This document shows, piece by piece, positions 1 to 13,143 of a DNA stretch of 64,000 nucleotides (its first letter is position 1; the number at the start of each line of letters is the position of its first letter). The notes under the pieces are model-generated. The model saw only the letters and a list, made by a program, of their open reading frames with translations. It was not told the DNA's origin and did not search any database. This DNA comes from Odiellus spinosus (lineage: Eukaryota > Arthropoda > Arachnida > Opiliones > Phalangiidae). Both the position numbers and the translations under genes were made by a program. The stretch is from the NCBI GenBank assembly GCA_963920705.1, contig OY987226.1, forward strand, positions 25,677,162-25,741,161. Direction: 5' to 3'.

Positions 1-2456
1 AATGTTCAGCCTTTGGTATATGCAAGCGTGGATAAATGTAGTTTTAAACTAAGCCGGAGCTAGAAAAATTGTTCAAAGGCAAAAATAAATTTCACTTAGA
101 AAACAAAATTCATTACCTCACCATGCTGTTGGTGTTGGTTAACAGGGTTTTAGGATTCCCTCACGAGATGCATTATTCAATTTTCTTTTAACCCACAAGG
201 AGACTCTCTTATCGTCACGGATAGAGAAATTTTACTTTCAAACTCCCTCGACACCTTTTTAGCCACTGATGTTGGTTCTTATGCCTATATATTTATTATG
301 CCCTAATTTAATCCAGCCTTTCGGTTTATTTTTGAATACCTAGTTTTCCAAATACTAATCAGTTTAACAGCATAAAGACCCGTTTTCACATAAGCGGATC
401 TGTGACAGCAGCGTTTTTTTTTTTTTTAACCATTTTTTTTTGAACCTATTCTCTGGTTTTGTACAAAACCCAGAAAAGTCCGAGAATTTGAAAATAAAAT
501 AAAACGTTTTTGCACAGGTCATAGAAATACTTGATACGTTGACTTTTCAACTGTAATAAATGTTTTAAGTTAAAAATATTTGCTTAAAAATTAGTTTTGT
601 TTTTCTCATATTTTGAACCCTGTATCGACCCTGATTGATAGACTGTCAAATCACTCATACATAACGTGTACATTGCCAACAGCTCAGAGTCAACTAAAAT
701 ATTAAATTTTGGTCAGGGAAATTATTTAAAAAGTCAGTGGATCTCACTGAAAATTTTGTACGAACGCTGTTTTTTATTTTTTTCGTGTGATGTGATATTC
801 GGTTCAGCATATCGAGAGACGAAGTTACATGCTTCATTTCAAACTTCAATAAGGCCTAACAAGACCTAATTTAATTTTCAACAGCCAAAATTATTTTAGA
901 CTCTTCTTTATAACTATTGTGATCAATTTGAATGCTGATGGTTATCAAAGAAAGTGGAAATTTAATTCACATTTAATTGTTTGCATGAATCCGGGCAGAA
1001 TCCGAATCTAACGCAAACTGCAAAATTAACCCGGCAAGGATCCGCGCCAGTGAAAACTGGCCTTAAATATCAAAAGTGGAATGAAAATCATTCTAGTCCT
1101 TTTTACGCTAGAATCATTTGGAAAATTAATTTGTTCCCATTCAAACCAAAAATATGCTAAAGAGAATAGAACCTTAACCATTTTTTTTTGCGCACTTGTA
1201 ATATTGAAACCCCTATCATAACGTCTCTTTTGTTCCTGCAAAGTTTAGCGCTGGTACGTGGGATGTTATGGTAGTCGTTCCTAAAATTATGGAGTTTCTA
1301 TTCTCTTTAATTCATAATTTCAACTACTTTTTACAAATGCTACACGTTCATACACATATGTGTAGTGGGTAGTCAGATCTCAAATTTTTATTGATAATAC
1401 ATTTTCCACTGTATTTATAATTTAAAAAATAGGAACCACATTTTTATAGTTAACTAGTTTATGATACCATTTGCGGAAAATTTGAATAAAAAAACTAGAA
1501 ATTTATCACTAGAAAAAAATTAATAATTTTACCTATAAAATAACTGGCAATAAACTGATTTGGTGTAAATACAAAGACTAAATGTGGATTTCAACAATGT
1601 TTTTCTAATCTCTTGTAGTTCAATTGATTAAATATAATTATAAACATTCAAATTCTGTTCCATGGCTCTTTGAACAATTCTATATTTTATTTTGAAAAAT
1701 AAATGTAAACTTCATGGATGTTGTAACCGTGTATTCTATTTTACTTTAGAATATATTCCCATTGGGGATTTAAGTACTCGATCACAAGTTAGAATAAAAT
1801 CTACGGCAAAGGCTTAACCTTTTAGATTTCTGTAGGAGTATTATTCTTTCATTCCGGGTATACCTACTCGTTTTCTTTCCATGACATAAGAATGGACTCT
1901 CCGAGGCTATGCTTATCAAATCTTTTACTGAATCAAAGACGTTAATGTCTTTAAAAGGACTCGACAGAATACTTTAAAACCTTTAAAGCATCTAAACTAA
2001 ACCTTTTTAATTTCATTAAGTGGAAGGAAAGGTTTAACTTTTCTAGAACTGACCATCGACTATTCGAACGCCTTTCTCCTCCCAAACGATAACTGTTATA
2101 TTTTTATTTACGGAGGTAGAACGCAAGGTGGCGCCACCGAATTGATTTTTGAATGGTGGGCTTTTCAATTTGTTGGCGCCCCGTTGCAATGTTTAGATTA
2201 AAAAAAGTTTTGAAACATCCATGAAGTAGCATTTCTTTTTCAAAATAAAATATAGAATGATTAAATATATGCCTATTGTAAACTATTTTTCTTTGAGGGA
2301 TATTGCTCACTCTCATAGCAATGCTTTTTTTTTAAGTATTACGTAGTTATTAGATCAGAAAGAGTATTTTTGGGTTTCTTAGGCCTCTTAACTTGTAAGT
2401 TCATGTTATCTTTCTGGTTTTTTTATTTTTTTTATTTACAAATTAGTGATTTAATT
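1..2456. other. AT-rich gene-free DNA
   Basis: No exon-like reading frame, RNA gene or clear repeat is visible. Open frames are short, low complexity and full of A/T codons. There are homopolymer T runs near 413-430. Confidence 0.5.
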
Positions 2457-2830
2457 ATAATTAATTAAAAGACGGATATTTCATGGCGGTTTTTAGAACT
2501 TTGTTACTTACTTTGCTATGAACCCGATTGATATAAGAAAGTGTTAATATAGAAAAACTAGGTAGACTCAACCTTAAAAAAGGAGCTATTGGAACGAAGG
2601 GATGGGGTCAATTATATTGTGATAAGAGAAAAACCTAAAATAAACCCCTTGTCTCGCCCTTTTCGCGAGTTTGAAAGGACTGTATTTTGTCTGCATTTTG
2701 CTAAGTTTGTAACATCCTCTTGCATCTCACAGTAAAAAACTTCGGCTAACAAAGGACCATGGTCCGAAAGCTTCCGACAAATAAAAAGTTCTAATAACCA
2801 CCATGAAGTATCCGTCTTTTAATTAATAAT
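2457..2830. mobile_element. MITE-like inverted-repeat element, about 374 bp
   Basis: The left arm (about 2457-2503, motif AAGACGGATATTTCATGG) is repeated inverted at about 2785-2829 (CCATGAAGTATCCGTCTT), giving terminal inverted repeats of roughly 45 bp with few mismatches. The ends abut TTAA/TTAATTAA, so the duplicated target is AT-rich and its exact length is unclear. There is no coding capacity inside. The TTCATGG-type arm resembles the element at 23271-23431, so both may belong to one family. Confidence 0.6.
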
Positions 2831-3890
2831 AAATAACATTATTCAGTGTTCTTTTCGTTTCATTTTGTTTTTCTCCATGGGCAAGATTATTTCCCAAGAT
2901 ATTACTTAACCCTAAAATTGCCCAAATCTAGTTGTATGTGGTACGTTATGTAAACACCTTCCTTGAACTTCCTTCATAACCAGTTTCCTCGCGTATTTGG
3001 GTTTCATCTTTGTCCAACTGAATTACTTGTCCTTCTCTCTTAGAACTCCACTTGTGTTTAAGTGATCACATTGGACATATTGGTAGTCACAACAGAAGGA
3101 GCCCTTTTTGTCTCTAGAAATTGATTTAAATGGGACTAGTATGTCCTAAACCTTTTTTAAACAGACTTGTTTTCTCAACCGTGAAGCAGCAGTCTTGTTA
3201 ATTAAGTTAATATAATCCAAGGATTTATAGTTTAAAAGAAAACATTTGGGCTAAGGGCTATGAATTAAACCCTCGTCTCAATTGAATTTCTGACAAGGCT
3301 TCATTGGCTTGGGTAAGACAACAGGCAACTTTTAAGCCTTGAATCACCAAAGTACAAAGAACACAAACTATTTGACTGACTGAAACACTGGCCTCACCAA
3401 CAAACTTGTCCATAAAAACTACCCTAATTGTTTAGCTGATTCATTAATATTCACCAATGGTTTGCTAGTAGATATTCTTGGTAATATCTGCAGACGATAG
3501 ATGTTTAAGAATTTGTTGGAACAATTTGGGATATCTTTCTTAGTTATTTTGTGATGAAAATATACTATGGATGTTAGGAGCTATTCCTTTACACAAAATT
3601 GTTGGCCATGATGAATAATGATAATTTAGAAAGCTCTGCTAAAAACGTTTATTTAATAATTAAATCTGTTTCTCTTTATTTTAGGATTATAAAAACATCT
3701 TTTTCAAAAAGTTTCTATTCTCTCATTGACAGTAGAGATAGGATAGAAATTATTTTACTCATATTTACTCAGATCAAACAAATTTTTACCTTTAAATCAA
3801 GTAGGAAGGTGGTATATGAAATCCGCTGATTAATGCAATACAATTTAATGCCAACAATCATTAAAGTTTTCCTACTACTTATAATTTACA
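2831..3890. other. gene-free AT-rich stretch
   Basis: I see no gene, RNA or bounded repeat here. The only open frame of note (3599-3829, plus) is low-complexity and unlike any family I know. Confidence 0.4.
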
Positions 3891-3894
3891 GGGG

Positions 3895-5130
3895 TGTGCT
3901 ACAGTTATTGACATTTTTATTTTTTTAGCAAAAACAATTGCACTTATTGGTGTTAAAAGGTGTGACCATCTCATCTTGTCGCCTGTCTTTAGCTTTTCTT
4001 GTTTCCCGTAAAGGATAACATGGCTCCAATATATTATTTGTGGTTGGCAATGGAGTTCTTGTTCTTCGTCCCACACTGAGTTCAGCGGGGGATGGTCGAA
4101 ATGTTTTTAGTGTTGCACGGTACTCCATCAGAAAAGCGGGCAATGCTTTGCCACTTTGTTTGGCGTTGATAATCGAATTTTTTATGGTTTCAATTGTTCT
4201 TTCAGTTAGGCCGTTCGATTGAGGATAATAGGGCGAAGAAGTTATATGTTAAACTCCCCACACTTTCGTGAACTGATGGAAAGTCTCAGAATTAAATGGT
4301 GGTGCATTGTCTGAGATGAGTTTCTGTGGTGGACCATATCTCGCAAAATTCTACATTAAGAATTCTGTCACGGCGTGTGCATTTGTACTCGTGACTTCTT
4401 TTGCTTCAACGAATTGGGAGAAGTAATCAACAAATATAATATAGTTTTGCGAAAGATCTGTACCCACCATTTCCCATGGCAGCCTTGGTAGGTTATGTGG
4501 CGTCATTTACACCCGGAAAGTTCGTTCGTTCCCGACTTGCACGAATGGAACATGATCGTATAAATTGGGTTCAGTCTTGGGTAAAGTTTGGCTTTGGCCA
4601 TGCAAGCGTTAATTCCTTGCGTAACGTTTCATTTTCTAGTGTGGCTGGTATGGCTTGATGTGTTCCAAGAAAGAGTAGACCATCTTGCGTATGATCTTTT
4701 CCTTGATAAGGCCAGTATGGTTTGATGTTTGGAGGTAACGTCTTATTTTGTTTTTGGCCACCGTTCCTGTACATATTTTATCATGGTTTGAACTACGGGT
4801 TCCTCTCGAGTTGCCACTTTGTAGTAATCTTGTGTATCTACTGCATATGTGGTTATCACGAGAATAGCTGCATATGGTCCTTCCAAATCGTTGGTATTAA
4901 TCAGCATGTGTGCTTGAGGAGCTCCCAAGAGCATATCCGCATTCAATAGCTGTTTGCCAGGAATGTACACGAGTGTTATTTGATATCGGAAGAGACGCAA
5001 CATCAGTAGGCGTGGAGAAATTATGTGCATGGGTTTTTGCGTTTAGCCCTTTGAGTGGATTATGGTCTGTTTCTACTGCTATGCGGACTCCAGCGATAAA
5101 ATAGTGAGTGTTCACACGCGTAAACGATGA
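3895..5130 (-). pseudogene. Ty3/gypsy-type retrotransposon pol remnant (RNase H and integrase)
   Basis: Read on the minus strand from 5130 down, the order is typical of gypsy pol. The RNase H end has VETDHNPLKGL, RLLMLRLFRYQITLVYIPGK and NADML. Next comes a linker with YWPYQGK. The integrase core follows, with WEMVGTDL, FVDYFSQFVEA, LISDNAPPF and SPYYPQSNGLTERTIE, and ends in a basic tail. These match the D, D and E regions of the DDE integrase fold. The copy is dead: the core is interrupted by in-frame stops and the frame shifts between the RNase H and integrase parts. No gag, protease, main RT block or LTR is recognisable nearby, so this is a 5'- and 3'-truncated relic. Confidence 0.85.
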
Positions 5131-5208
5131 CCAGCATTTCTTGTTTTATTTGGGCATATTTACATTGAGTAGCCGTAAATGATGTTGATGTATATTCGAT
5201 GGAGTGTC

Positions 5209-5292
5209 CTTCTTGTAATTAGTTCTTGTAAGTAGTTCTGGTTATTAGTTCTGTAAGTAGTTCTGGTAATTAGTTCTGTAAGTAGTTCCAGA
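5209..5292. repeat. short minisatellite, AGTTCTG-based
   Basis: About three to four imperfect copies of a 23-25 bp unit built on TTAGTTCTGTAAGTAGTTCTGG. The array interrupts the mariner-like transposase remnant next to it. Confidence 0.6.
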
Positions 5293-5408
5293 AAGTTCAA
5301 GTAAACCTCGCCATTTAGCCTGGGTTGTAGAAAGATGGGTCCAATCAAATTATCTCCGACCATTCCACACCAGACGTTTAAACTAGATGGTATTTGATGT
5401 GTCCCCAA
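5280..5408 (-). pseudogene. mariner/Tc-like transposase fragment
   Basis: The minus frame reads VWCGMVGDNLIGPIF followed by LNGEVYLNFLE. This matches the block around the second catalytic Asp of Tc/mariner-type transposases that are common in insect genomes. Only about 40 residues remain before the frame runs into the AGTTCTG minisatellite. It sits between a gypsy relic and a LINE, so it is a scrap within a nested repeat cluster. Confidence 0.55.
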
Positions 5409-5439
5409 AAATGGTTAATACTTGTGCTTCGATATGCTC

Positions 5440-8400
5440 GAGAACCACTTGTGCTTGATGTCCAGCCGTCGCAGGAAGTTACCAGTTTGGTTACTCACTA
5501 TGAAGGTCTGGGGAAGAAGCTAATTATTGGCAGTGATGCGAATGCTCATCATGTCGTTTTTGGCGGTAGTGACGGCAACCAACGTGGTGAGGACTTATTG
5601 GAATATTTTGTGAGTACTAAACTCCATATTCTCAACAAAAACAATATACCAACTTCTGTCACTAGAAACAGAAGCGAGGTCATTGATATTACCCTGTGTA
5701 CGGAGAACGTACTGTCCTCTGTCACTAACTGGCATGTCTCTAGTGAACCCTCTCTTGCGGATCACAGGCACATTTGCTTTTCGGTATCAGTTATACTTGA
5801 TCGGGTAATAACAGAAATACGAAACCCTGGGATGGCTAATTGGGCTGGCTTTAGGGAAGACTTAAGTCTTCATTTAAGATGCTATAGTTTATAAACTATC
5901 CTCGGTGGTAGATTTCGAACTGGCTGTTGACCACGTGCAACGTGCCATCATTGAATCCTATCATCATAATTGTGTGGTGAAGTCTGTCATCCAATCAAGG
6001 CTAGTTCCTTGGTGGAGTAATGAGATTGGTAGGCTTCGCAAACTTACTCGAAGTCACTTCAATAGGGCTAAGAGAACGGAAACCTACAAGGAGACCCTTA
6101 CCGCCTATCATAAAGCAATCCGTGAGGAAAAGAAAGCCTCATGGAGGAACTTCCGTGAGGGAATCGTTGACGTACCTCACACGGCCCAACTGATGAAATT
6201 CACGGCACATAATAACACTAAACGTCTTGGCACTATTAAGCTGCAAGACGGTAGTTATTCTAAAACTGGTAAGGATACGCTCTCACATATGTTAAGCGTA
6301 CCCTTTCCAGACTCCCAGGTAAGAGATTCGGATGACCTGGGTTCTCTTCCTATAAGGTTGAAAAGAGCTAAGAAGGAAGATTGGAACGTGGCAAATAAAA
6401 TTGTCACTCTCTCAAGGCTGACCTGGGCTATTAACTCGTTTAAGGCCCATAAGGCGCTTGGTCCGGACTGGATTCTTCCCGTACTCCTGCAGGAAGGAAT
6501 TGACCTCCTTGATCCTGCGTTGAAAAGAGCTAAGAAGGAAGATTGGAACGTGGCAAATAAAATTGTCACTTACTCAAGGCTGACCTGGGCTATTAACTCG
6601 TTTAAGCCCCATAAGGCGCCTTGTCCGGACTGGATTCTTCCCGTACTCCTGCAGAAAGGAATTGACCTCCTTCATCCTGCGTTATGTAGAATCTACAGGA
6701 CTTGTATAGCTCTTGGGCATATTCCAATATCCTGGAAGCATTCTAAGGTAGTCTTCATTCCTAAGCCAGGGAAATACAATTATCTCGAGGCTAAGGCATT
6801 CAGACCGATTAGTCTAACTTCATTCCTTCTAAGGTTTTAGAAAAGTTGGTAGATGACATATTCGAGAGACGTCTCTTTCAGAGACGCCTCTCTCTGATGC
6901 CTATCAAAGAAGCAGATCAACTGAGACTTCCCTTTGTGGTATCGTAAGCTGCCTTGAAAGGGCTATTGAGTTCAAGGAAATAGCATTGGCTGTTTTTCTT
7001 CATATAGAGGGGCTTTTGATAAAGTGTTTAGTGCAGTCATACTTAAGGCTGGTAAGAGTCAGATTCAATGACACAGTGTGTCTTTGTATCAAATCAATGC
7101 TAACTAATCGGATGGTTGTAGCCTCTCTGCTTGGGGAATACCCTTAAGGTCTCTACTAGCCCACAAAGAGGGGTTCTCTCCCCCTTGCTGTGGTACTAGG
7201 TTGTGGATGAACTTTTGTGGGTGCTAAACAGACATGGCTGCCGCTGCTTTGGTTACCCTGATGATGTTGCCATAATTGTTACTGGGAAGTTTCCAAATAC
7301 AGTTATGGCTTTAAGGAGCAACGCTCTCGCCTCTGTGGAAGACTGGTGTATTGAGTTAAACCTCACAGTCAATTCCAGTAAAACTGCCCTTGTACCCTTG
7401 TCTAGGAAGAAGGTACAAGAGTCGTTTAGTGATATATCCTTTTTCGGGTCTATCGTAGATAAGTCGACTGAGGTTAAATACCTAGGTGTGACTTTGGATT
7501 GCAAGCTGACATGGAAGCCCCATCTGGATCTTAGTATCTTAAAGGGTAAAGTGTTATTTTGGAGAGTTAGGAGTACCATTGGCAAAACTTGGGGGCTTAG
7601 CCCAAGAATTGTAAATTGGATTTACACCCTGATCATCAAACCCATGCTTTCATACACAGCCGAGGTCTGATGGTCGAGAGTCACACTTACCTCAGTGCAG
7701 TCTGAATTACGTAGATTACAAAGACTTGCCTGTGTAAGTATTACAGGGGCCATGAGAACTGCACCTAGTGCTTCTCTAGAAGTTCCCCTGAGTTTTCTTC
7801 CTCTACATTTATATATAGAGGAAACTGCTGTTATGGGTGCCTATAGGTTATACCACATGGGATGGTGGCGGCCTACAAACTGGGAATGTAGCCACACCAA
7901 ATTATGCCGACGATATTCCAATCAGCTACCCGTTTTATCAATGGGTTCTGATAATGTTGCGACAAAGTTTTACTTTAACAAGCCGTTCGATGTGAGCTTT
8001 ACTAGGCGCACCGACTGGTCTCTTGGACCCATTTCTCTGGTTCACTGATGGTTCCAAGACCGACTCTGGCGTAGGTGTGGGAGTGTACTGCCAAACCGGA
8101 AAGTTTGGTTTTTACGAAAACCTAGGGGTCTACTCTAGTGTTTTTCAGGTTTAAATATCTGCCATATGCTTCTGTGTTGACTTCTGTCTAAAGAAGAATT
8201 ACCGTAGCAAGGTTATTAAGATTTTCTCTGAAAGCCAAGCTGCTATTAAGGCTATAAATAAGTTTGATATTTCTTCAAAACAGGTTTGTAGCTGTTTAGA
8301 TTTACTCTCGGTGCTAGGTACCCATAGTAAGGGTACCTGGACATCTGGGCTACTGAGGTAATGAGGAGGCCGACATTCTTGCCAGGAGGGTGGGCGGAGG

Positions 8401-8851
8401 GTAGACTCTTTGGACCAGAACCCACTGTCCCTGTACCGATTGGCATGGTGCGGGACCAACTCCGTAAAAGCATGACTGACCACCAACTAAGATTTTGGTT
8501 TGAGATGGATGGTCAAAGACAAACCAAGAAATTCATCCTTGGTCCATCTAAGCAAAGAGTGAGGGATTTACTCTCTTTAGGCCTAGTATTCGATCGGTCA
8601 GTGGTCTACTAACTGGACACTGTCAACTCAACAGGCACCTCCACCTGATTGGTATTGGGGCAGGGCTTGCCTTAGTGTGGCACAGAAGTTTGAGCATCTT
8701 GACATCCCGGTAAAGCAAATTCTTCGCTTCATCACAGAAATCTGACTTTTTAAGTCATAAACTGTCTGGGTCTGTACAATGGACTACTAGTCGACGTGCT
8801 TGGCCGGATTTGACTGGTCACCCCGCTCTTAATAATAATTATAATAATAAC
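5440..8851 (+). pseudogene. decayed non-LTR retrotransposon (LINE) with endonuclease, RT and RNase H
   Basis: Three domains occur in the correct order. The endonuclease (about 5440-5890) has LIIGSDANAHH, NQRGEDLLEYF, the PTS block and ADHRHICF. The reverse transcriptase (5905-7670) has a KALGPDWILPVLL block, RPISLTS and GYPDDVAII, where the catalytic Y/F-A-D-D motif has become PDD. The thumb (7695-8048) is followed by RNase H (from about 8040), with FTDGSKTDSGVGVGV. The 3' end is a short TAA-rich tail at 8829-8851. A C-terminal RNase H places it among I/R1/LOA-type LINEs. Stops and frameshifts separate the pieces (6840-7203, 7670-7695, 8048 onward), so it is inactive. It is 5' truncated; no ORF1 is visible. 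Confidence 0.9.
6361..6684 (+). repeat. in-frame 162-bp tandem duplication inside the LINE RT
   Basis: 6361-6522 is repeated almost exactly at 6523-6684. Because 162 is 54 codons, the reading frame is kept and the block holding KRAKKEDWNVANK and SRLTWAINSF is encoded twice. Both copies carry the palm-entry block (GPDWILPVLL / CPDWILPVLL). Confidence 0.9.
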
Positions 8852-9195
8852 ATTTGAGACAAAGAAAAATTTCTCAACCAGCTCCTTATGAAGTTTGTAA
8901 TTCTTTTTATCTCTTGAAAATTCGGTGATTGGTTTATTCAAGACAAGTACACTGGCGATTGTGTTCTAGGCAAATTGCTAGAGAAACTGAGAATTGGTGG
9001 CGCCAACTAGCGGGAGTGTAAGTATGTCACACACGGGTAGTAAACACATGATAGGGGAAGAAAGACTATGGAGGTACGGTTTACTCAGCCTTTGATACCT
9101 TTCGCTATAAAGATGGATGAAATAGTGGAATGTTTGTGCTGTTTGAATGCTAGCTCATGTTTCTGTTTTGTAAGGTGAGTAATTTAATATTTGGG
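8852..9195. other. unassigned flank
   Basis: No gene or RNA is seen between the LINE tail and the next dispersed repeat. Confidence 0.4.
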
Positions 9196-9354
9196 TCATT
9201 TCATGGGAAATCGACCAGTCATGACACCATGGGTCAGCTGATTTTTTTTTTAAACTTTCAACGTATGTTTAGACACCCAAAATAATAGGTTATCCAAAGT
9301 ATTGGCCAAATATTTTGATTAGCTAGTGTGATCGTAGCTATTGTCTCTAGAAGT

Positions 9355-9390
<36 letters not shown>

Positions 9391-9735
9391 ATAACATGTG
9401 TTTACTTTACATAAAACAAAGAAAAAAACAAATTTTATTACATGTTTAAAAACTCTGTAAGGCACAGTATATATCCGTTGAATTTTCTGCAAAGCTGTAC
9501 GTAACTCTAACGGTTTTCTTAAACCTAGATTCGACTGATTAAAACACTGAAATCACTAATACACTAGCTTACATTTTCTCCCCTAATTTGAGTTTCATAA
9601 ATGGGTCATTCCATGGGAAATCGACCAGTTATGACACCATGGGTCAGGCGATTTTTATGAAACTTTCAACATATGTTCAGAGACCAAAAATAATAGGTTA
9701 TCCAAAGTATTGGCCAAATATTTTTATTAGATCGT
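9196..9735. repeat. pair of about 130-bp direct repeats around a poly(A) run
   Basis: Copy 1 (9196-9325) and copy 2 (9600-9733) share GGGTCATTYCATGGGAAATC, the block ending CACCATGGGTCAG, and TAATAGGTTATCCAAAGTATT. The spacer contains a poly(A) run of about 30 bases near 9357-9389. The arrangement could be two fragments of one dispersed family, or a local duplication broken by an A-tailed insertion. Confidence 0.75.
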
Positions 9736-12700
9736 CTTTTACAGCGATTGGAAAAAAAGCCTGATTTTCGCTTTTCGCCATTGCCCTTTTCAGTAGCTTT
9801 CAGAAAAGTTTTAATATTTAAATTTTGAATTAAGCTACACACTCGCAAATTTAACGCCTTATATAAAATGAAGCGACGAACACGATGGTATAAAATTCGA
9901 AAGCCTACGATGAATAAATCTTCCGTAATTGACGTCTAAACTCAAAAAAATATTTTTCGGGGGGGGGGGGGTTCCCTTGAGGAGTATTTTTCAAAAAATC
10001 AAAATATGTTTTTTTTTATTTTTTTGCATATATTTAATATCAAAAAAATACGTGCAATTTTTTTTTTTATTTTTAAAAAGTAGTTAACCTTTTTTAATTC
10101 TTTTGATGAAATTTTGAAACTAATTGCTTGGTTTTCTGCAAATTAATGAAGGGTTAAATCAAACCGATAGTCAAATCACCAGGAATCGTTTTAAGCGGCT
10201 TGTGCAGACACATTATCCTTATAAATCGATTCATTGTAGCTTCATCTATCGGTTGTTGGAACCGAATCAGTATGAAACTAGTTCCCGAAGCGATTTCGCG
10301 AAATCAAATCGATTCGAGAAAAAACGGTTTCCTGTTCACACGACTCCAACGAATCGTTTTGAAAAGGTTTAAATCGATTCCAAGGCCTAGGATGAACGCA
10401 GCTAATATGTAGAGTGATATTGTCACAATCGGTGATATAGGTTTCTACTCCTGTGATTGACTTTACTTGGATCATGTGATGGCTAGATTTGAACATATAT
10501 ACAAAATTACCCTTGATAGCCACCATAACGGTGCGAAACCATGCTTTCCTTTACTTAAAGATAATTCACAAAACATTGCAAAAGACGTTAGTGCTCTCTA
10601 AGCACTAAGCCTAAATCAATATAATTAAGCCTCATAAATAAAATTTAAACTTGCGCAATTCTAGTTAAAGGCCCTATCTGTTGTGAAATGTGCCCTGTTA
10701 AAATGCTTTTTCCATATGCATACAGCCTAGCGTTGACTGTACAATTTGCTTTGGTCAATGTCGTCTGCTAGGCTAGAAATGAAGGCGACTTTAATAGGGA
10801 TATAAAAATCGCAGATAGTCCCTTTAAATTAAAAACCTTGTGTTTGAAAAAAACCTCTTGCTTCAGCTTCACATTAAAGTTGAGGGTTAGTGTCTGACAG
10901 ACAGACAGAATTATATATTTTAAATACTTTCATATACCATGTTTTTGAAAAACTATTGTTATTTTTTACTTTTATATAGCATATTTTTAATAAATATTTA
11001 TTATACTTCATATACCATACTAAACAAAAACAAAGGCTATTGCATAACCATTTTAACGGAACATAAATTAAATTTTCTTATAACACTTGGCAACAGTAAA
11101 TTACAATAATTTTGGTGTACATGAATCAAGATGAACAATTTACACTTAAAATCAAGATTCTATTTCATATACACTTACTTTTTTAAATAGCATTGTGCAA
11201 TTGCTTGGGTTGAAGCAATTAAACATTTAGCTTATTTTCTGTAAAATGGTTTAAATATCACTCTCTTACACCCTGTCGTATTATACAGATCTGCTTTTTA
11301 GTTCAATACGTTTATTTGTAAATAATTTTCAGATAGAATTCAGAATTCACGATAATGTGTATCGTTATGACCATATATTTTGTTTAGTTATCGTGATCAA
11401 AGTATTTGAAATTTATGAATTTTTGGTTGAATATATAAAAAGCTTTTAGGGCAAATCCTCTTATTCATTTAACATCTCAATAGGAAAGCGACACGATCAT
11501 GGATAGCGAAAGACAGGAAACATCACAATTTTAAATGGATATAGTATAAATTCGGTACCAATAAATTACTAAGCAGTTAAATTTAAATTTAAATGATTTT
11601 CTATATTGCTCTTCGATGCCCATGGAGGTGCTATTTCTCATTGCAATGGTCTGTTGGCACTTTTAAACTACCAGTTTGTGACTCATAAAACTGTATAAGA
11701 GATTGTACATGTCAAATATATGTACGTGCCTAGATTCCATACGGAGAAGTAATTTTTGTTTACTGGAGAGAATCTTATGGTAGAATACTTTAAAATAGTA
11801 AAGTTATTGGGATATTACCAATTGTTGAGTTTTCTACGTAGTGTTAATGTGATTATAAAAATTAATTTTTCTGTATTGATCATTACTGCGCTGGTATTTA
11901 ATTTTGTAGGGTTGTGACATAAATTTTATGCTTCTGCATATAGTGGTGATAAGGTGTGAGTATCCTGGCAATTTTTAATTACGTGGTTTAAAAAGGTTTA
12001 GTTACCAACTTAGAAATTAAATGAATAATAGCGCCTTTCATCAATAATTTATACTGAGAAACGGCACTATCACTGATTTTAACCTAATTTTCAGGCTGGC
12101 AACTTTGCTGGGAAGCAATGTGGTAGGTTTCACGATTCATAAGCCAGAGAAATGATTTGAGGGAGGGCGCTTTAATAGAGTAAAATAGTGACACTGCTGG
12201 CTGTTCAAGTACAGTCAACCGATACAATTTTGATAAATTACTAGCGCAAATTTTCTATTCTGTTTCCCGATTGAAATGGACTAGGTGTATAAATTTATCA
12301 ATATATGTGGTATAAATCGACATATCAGTATTCATGTTTTTCCTAATATGATTAACTTAAGCCCATCTATATTCTATAACCAGTTAAAGTTGCCCTCGAT
12401 TCAAGAATGAAAACTTTAAGAGATGTCTTGCCTTCCGCCTTAAACGTCATCTGATTAAGTGATCTCACCTTCAATTGGAATCTTTCTGCCAAAGCCCAGG
12501 CTTACAGTCTACTGTTGGGTATTTGGCACAAGACTAATGGATTGCCATATATATATATATATCAGGAAATGGGCTAGTTTCTGATTTGAGGACTACTTTT
12601 ATATAGGGGTGGTAAAACATTTGTTTTGCTAAGCGTGCCAGTCGTGCACAACCCTAAAAGATCTCATTTTCTTGATTTATTATTATTATTTTTTTTTTTT

Positions 12701-12951
12701 TTTTGAAACATAATAAACATTTTTCAGATTCGTCTATCACCAATGTTTTAAATATCTATCACGAGTTGTTTAACGATTTGGTACCCTACCAAAATCCTTT
12801 TTATTACAAATTACAGTTAAAATGGTATTAGCACCAAAATTAAGATGTTTTCATTTAAAAGTTTTCACCTAACGCCTGTTTATAAAATTTTCCTGATCCT
12901 GATAATTATTTTAAAAGGCATTTTTCTTAAATTAAAATAAGTTTCTCTACA
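9736..12951. other. intergenic, repeat-poor AT-rich DNA
   Basis: No coding exon is recognised. It holds a poly(G) tract (about 9960-9970), poly(T) runs, and a 10150-10412 repeat related to 43260-43435 (shared words GAAACTRGTTCCCGAAGC, TTCAAGAAAAAACGRTTTCC-like and TCCAAGG). A small (AT)n run lies near 12546. Confidence 0.45.
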
Positions 12952-12957
12952 TTTATT
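12952..12957 (-). terminator. candidate poly(A) signal of GABA-B-R1
   Basis: TTTATT on the plus strand reads AATAAA on the minus strand, about 190 bases downstream of the GABA-B-R1 stop codon. It is the first canonical hexamer after the stop that I noticed. The cleavage site cannot be placed from sequence alone. Confidence 0.45.
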
Positions 12958-13143
12958 ATGTGCACCTGTACAACTCCATACATGTACAGCTACACCTCAG
13001 TCACAGTTGTCACAAAATGATTTTATCTTGGTGTAGTTATTCACAGGACTGGTTTACTTACATGATTCTTCGGTAGTATTAATGCAAGACTACAGTATAT
13101 ACAAACAATTAAAACTACCTTCTCAATTGATTCTTCTAATTTT

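Noticed and set aside
10150-10412. Small gene with two overlapping plus-strand frames
   Set aside because: The sequence recurs as a diverged non-coding copy at 43260-43435, so it is a dispersed repeat.
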